From Mytilus galloprovincialis (lineage: Eukaryota > Mollusca > Bivalvia > Mytilida > Mytilidae): a stretch of DNA of 64,000 bases. Positions 60,259 through 64,000 of the stretch are shown here, piece after piece. The position numbers and the translations under genes are program-made. The stretch's first letter is position 1; every line of letters begins with the position of its first letter. The notes under the pieces were generated by a model. That model was not told the DNA's origin and did not search any database. It worked only from the letters and a program-made list of their open reading frames with translations. The DNA lies in contig NC_134841.1 in the NCBI RefSeq assembly GCF_965363235.1, positions 62,145,078 through 62,209,077 on the forward strand. The letters are read 5' to 3'.

Positions 60259-63200
60259 ATGGAGAACGAAAATGACAGAAAGAGAAAGCCAAGGTTTTCA
60301 CAAAAGGAGGTGGATGTTCTCATAGAGAAGGTTCGGTGTCAATCCGACACACTTTTTTCACGCTTTAGTGACACTTTAACAAACAAAAAGAAGAAATCGG
60401 CATGGATGGAGGTTCTAAACGCCACATCTATGGTATATAGGAATGTTGATGAAATAAAGAAAAAATGGGACGATGTCAAAAGAAACACAAAGAAGAGGGC
60501 AGACAGTGTAAGACGGGACAGAAATCTGATAGGCGGGGGTGAAAGTTGTGTGGAGCTTCTGTCCTCAGTTGAAGAAGCAGTGGTGTCCCTTATAGGAGAA
60601 AAGAAAATATATGGCATTAGCGAAGGACTCGATTGTTTCCAGCAACAGACAGCCGAGGTTCGTATATTAAAAAAAGGAAAACAGTTAAAAAAAAAACACT
60701 TCTGTGGTCAATTAATTTACATAAAAAGTCATATTCGCATACAGTCGAATGTAAAATTTGCAAACAAAGGAACACTTTCTCGCAAGTCTATAGTTACGCA
60801 TATAATAATCCCCATTCTTAATTTACACCAACAATTACGGGTAACTATGAAAAGCATTCTTATTTGATAACAAGTCTATTTTTTGTATGTGTATTTATTC
60901 TTTTATAAACAATACCCGTAAAAAATAATGTCTTTCTTTATTTTCTACGGGTAAAGTTTTTCATGTTATGATCCTAATGGCTTACCATACACATCGGACG
61001 TCATCAACAGTCAGGCAAATTGAAATATATCAGCGTGTTTGATCCATCCGCAGATTGATCTCAAATATCAAAGATGCCATGGCATCTACAACTAAAAAAA
61101 CCTTTAGTAGCTTAAAATCACGCATTTTAATTTTAAGGGGCTGTATCTTTTGAGCAACTATCTTGAAAGCAACATTTCATGAGTAGCAACGCTAGAACAT
61201 TTACGCACGAACGACGGGTTTAAATAATGATTTTTTTTTAAATAATCATTTACCATAATTGATCATATTTCCTTTCAATAGACTACTGTTATAGCAAGTG
61301 TACACCAACAATCAGTAAGCCCAGTATGCCATGCAGAAGTACGGGATAGATTTGGAGTGAAAAGCCCGAGACCAGCCTTGAGTGCCCCAGATGAACTTCA
61401 ATGTTTAGATGCAGACATGCCACAGAATAAGAAACAGAAATTTTCAAAGGTTACTGCATCAATCCAGGAAAATGAAAGGTACTTCGATACTTAACTAACT
61501 GTTACACATTGATGGATATTGGGCTAAAAGTTTCCTGTTGATGAGACCACTATGACCTATATTTTACACATGACTCTTGTATAAACATTTTTTAATCAAC
61601 ATGGCAAACAGTCGGGGAATGCCGTGTTTCAAACATTCTACTTTTGTAATTTTTACCCACTAAAAGATTATTGTTTAGTGTCAAACTATCCGTACACTAA
61701 TGACATATCCATTGACGGAATAATAAGATGTCATATTGTTTAACAGTCGTAATACATAGATAAATAAATGACCGTCTGTAACTTGGTGGTTCTTTTTTAC
61801 CCTCCAAAAAGCCATATTGCTAACACAACACTGTTCTTGAAATCAACCAAAATTTCATCAATACAACTGCATTGTCATGAAAATAAGGAAATAAAAAAAG
61901 ACAACTCATGAGAAACAATTCAAATAGACAAGGAATGATGAGAAGAAGGAAAGTCCATGCACAAGTATTACAAACGGCAATAGCGACTTAGGCATGACCC
62001 AGAACCGTGGAAACAACTGCAATGGTCATGACTTGGTACAGACATTTCCCATTTTCCGATGGAGACTTTTTTTTATAAACTTGAACCAAAAGCCTATATC
62101 TTTATATATATATATATATGCGATTTACTATATATGGCCTAATTTTCAATTGACACGTGTTTACAATATTTACATTAGGTGTATGTTTCACTTTAATACG
62201 TTATTTTGATTGGCTAACTGCAATTCTATAATGAATTGAAACATTCATGTTGACACGTGCTTCTACAAAAAAAGTGCACAGGTTTTCATGATCATAGCGA
62301 AAAAATCTTAATATAAGTATTGAGTTGTTCTTTTTAGTAATTTCATAGGGATGAAAAAGCGTTGACCGTGCGCACATTTAAAATAAATAAGGTACCTCGG
62401 TCAACGCTTGTACACCCCCAATGAATTTAACAAAACAAGCACCCAATTCTTAATTGTTAGCACTGTATTGTGACGATATGTCAATCAAGCATGTAGTATC
62501 AATGGTTGATTGTTAACACATAAAGACGTTACGCGCGATGTTCGTACATGTAAGCGTAACACAACGTCGCGAAATTTTTCGTTACGTTCAAACCAAAACT
62601 TCGACTGAAACGTTGGTTTTTAAGCGTGTGCAACTAAACAGTTTAGACGAAAATCATAGTTTAGTGGTTACAATAAATGAAATACATATATGTTACGCGG
62701 GAAGGTCTAAAAAATAGCCGTTTTTTTTAAATGAAACTAATCGCATGCAGCATAAAACATAGTTTTAACAATTGTCGTTTTCGTTTTTATTTTAAAAAAA
62801 ACAACAACATTATTTTGAATATTATTTCACAAAATCATATCTTTTGGACTTGCATGATCTTGCCAACTACAACGATTTTCAAATGAGGTACGAACATCGC
62901 GCGTAACGTCAAAGCATTGATCGTAATTGAAAGGAACAGTAAACACGTGCAGTCCTTCTGACAGGGGTTTCGAAAGTCAACAATCGATCCGGGATAGTAC
63001 AAATCCGTTCGACCAATTTCACCTTTTCCCTTGCTGTTTAATTTCGTTACCACAATATATTCCCACTGGCCTGATAGCAATGACATATGATACGATTATT
63101 ATACGGTAAACTTTAATTGGAAGTGTAATATTTTCGTTGCGTGAGTTTAGGGAAGTTTAGGATGTACAATGTTTTTGTATTTTTTTTTAGTTTAGTAACT

Positions 63201-63401
63201 CTTCAAAAACAACTAATTGAGATCGAGAAAGAAAGACTTGCTATTGAAAGGGAAAGGCTGAGGATAGAGCGCCGACGTCTAGAAATTGAAGAAAACAGAC
63301 ACGTCTCTTACCAAACACCAGCCCAGTGCAATAACCAGACACAGAACCAGATACCATCTGAATTCAAACTTTTCAGTTCTGCATTTATGCACAACCTGTA
63401 G
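60259..63401 (+). CDS. Myb/SANT-like DNA-binding protein, three exons
   Basis: Exons 60259-60657, 61282-61478 and 63191-63401 give 807 bp and 268 aa with GT-AG introns (phases 0 and 2). Residues 9-85 form a Myb/SANT-like (trihelix-type) domain: KRKPRFSQKEVDVLIEKV, a central KKSAWMEVLNA, then EIKKKWDDVKRNTKKR, with Phe13, Trp49 and Trp70 as core aromatics. This is the arrangement of NAIF1-like proteins and of the Myb-like partner proteins of PIF/Harbinger transposons. The third exon encodes a charged heptad helix (LIEIEKERLAIERERLRIER) typical of the C-terminal coiled coil in the same group, probably for dimerisation. A basic NKKQK segment near residue 185 could aid nuclear import. It may be a host gene or a transposon-derived one; no nuclease partner gene is visible. 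The first donor (GAG|GTTCGT) is weak, so exon 1 could be read through into the intron. Confidence 0.75.
61479..62524. other. Second intron of the Myb/SANT gene, first part
   Basis: Non-coding. It contains a tatata run at about 62103-62119 and a short inverted pair agcgttgacc (about 62348) and ggtcaacgct (about 62398) spanning some 60 bp. Nothing else is recognised. Confidence 0.45.
62525..62910. mobile_element. MITE-like element with 23-bp inverted ends in intron 2 of the Myb/SANT gene
   Basis: gacgttacgcgcgatgttcg and the next three bases (62525-62547) are exactly inverted at about 62888-62910. The GC-rich ends contrast with the AT-rich interior. AAA stands on both sides, but a 3-bp match is weak evidence for a target duplication. 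Additional cgtaac/gttacg motifs lie inside the left end. Confidence 0.6.
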
Positions 63402-64000
63402 CTACATTGTGTATATGATCATTTGAATAGATGTCAATTTTATATTTACCTAACATCTTTCTCTTATTGCCATAAAAAAGAAGTGGTGTGATTGCCAATG
63501 AGAAAACTATCCACAAGAGACCAGAAATAAACAGCCATATAGGTCACCGTACGGCCTTCTACAATGAGCAAGTCCATACCGCATAGTCAGCAATATCAGA
63601 TCCCTTTTTTGCTCCTTTTAAGCTGTCTGCGTCATTATCTTGAAATTCATTTACATTCCTGTCAACTCCATCATCATCTTGTTTATTAGCACTGTACCAG
63701 AAAAACTATCAAAGACATTTTTGCCGTTCTTACTGTAATTGACCTTTAAAGGCCAACCATCGATACAAAAACACTTGTCATGTTGGTCATTTGTAGGTAA
63801 TGGCTTTTTCATATGTTTATATATAATAGTTTAGAAATAGTTAACGCCCTGCCATATGTACCCTGGGTTTTGTTTAAGCATGTGCGGCCAAATTTGTGTC
63901 ATGCTGGACATAAAGTTCACAAATCTAATATAATCTATAGACACCACAAGGAACATTTGAAACGAGTTTTGTGAATATCTGTTCAAAAGTTGTTTCAGGG
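63402..64000. other. 3' flank of the Myb/SANT gene with a SINE-like repeat
   Basis: 63480-63605 is a copy of the repeat at 28443-28690 (gattgccaatgag, aggtcaccgtacggccttct, ccgcatagtcagc). The rest is non-coding to the window edge; a polyadenylation signal is not obvious. Confidence 0.5.

Overview
The window looks like nuclear DNA of a bivalve mollusc, most probably a mussel (Mytilidae-like). It is AT-rich, its genes are split by GT-AG introns, and it carries many short repeat families of the kind known from mussel genomes. This organism call is an inference from sequence style; I could not search a database.

Genes are sparse. (1) An F-box protein of 377 aa lies on the minus strand (10704-11837) in one coding exon. 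(2) A complete eight-exon kelch-repeat gene lies on the plus strand (16467-28958). It encodes 380 aa with six kelch repeats and resembles KLHDC1/KLHDC2. (3) A damaged or partial minus-strand gene (about 37525-38797) has an exon encoding the start of a DnaQ-type (DEDDh) exonuclease domain. (4) A three-exon plus-strand gene (60259-63401) encodes a 268-aa Myb/SANT-like DNA-binding protein with a C-terminal coiled coil. A LINE-like coding relic lies at 13226-13423.

Mobile DNA dominates. The outstanding object is a 20,559-bp element at 39262-59820. It is flanked by a 9-bp direct repeat (TGAAACCAG at 39253-39261 and 59821-59829) and is inverted end to end. Each arm has a non-satellite end of about 360 bp, then an array of a satellite of about 177 bp (about 37 copies left, about 29 right, in opposite orientation), then a shared spacer with a decayed Tc1/mariner copy. 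The arms enclose a 3.56-kb single-copy loop with another Tc1 relic. The architecture and the 9-bp duplication recall the Foldback (FB) elements of Drosophila, at much larger size. It sits about 430 bp upstream of the Myb/SANT gene and separates it from a cluster of TAACGG (Myb-core-like) motifs.

Four smaller elements use the same plan, inverted ends made of short tandem repeats, with unrelated repeat units: 1634-2894, 14926-15895 (9-bp target duplication), 17354-19959 (7-bp duplication) and 25500-26660. Other repeats include a tRNA-derived SINE with a 12-bp target duplication, Helitron-like elements ending in hairpin-CTAG, a family with tatacgaccgca termini, several MITEs, and two conserved short-repeat families. 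Many lie in the kelch gene introns. The rest (notably 6737-9554, 12840-13225, 13600-14925, 28959-30037, 36546-37524) is AT-rich DNA in which I see no supported gene.
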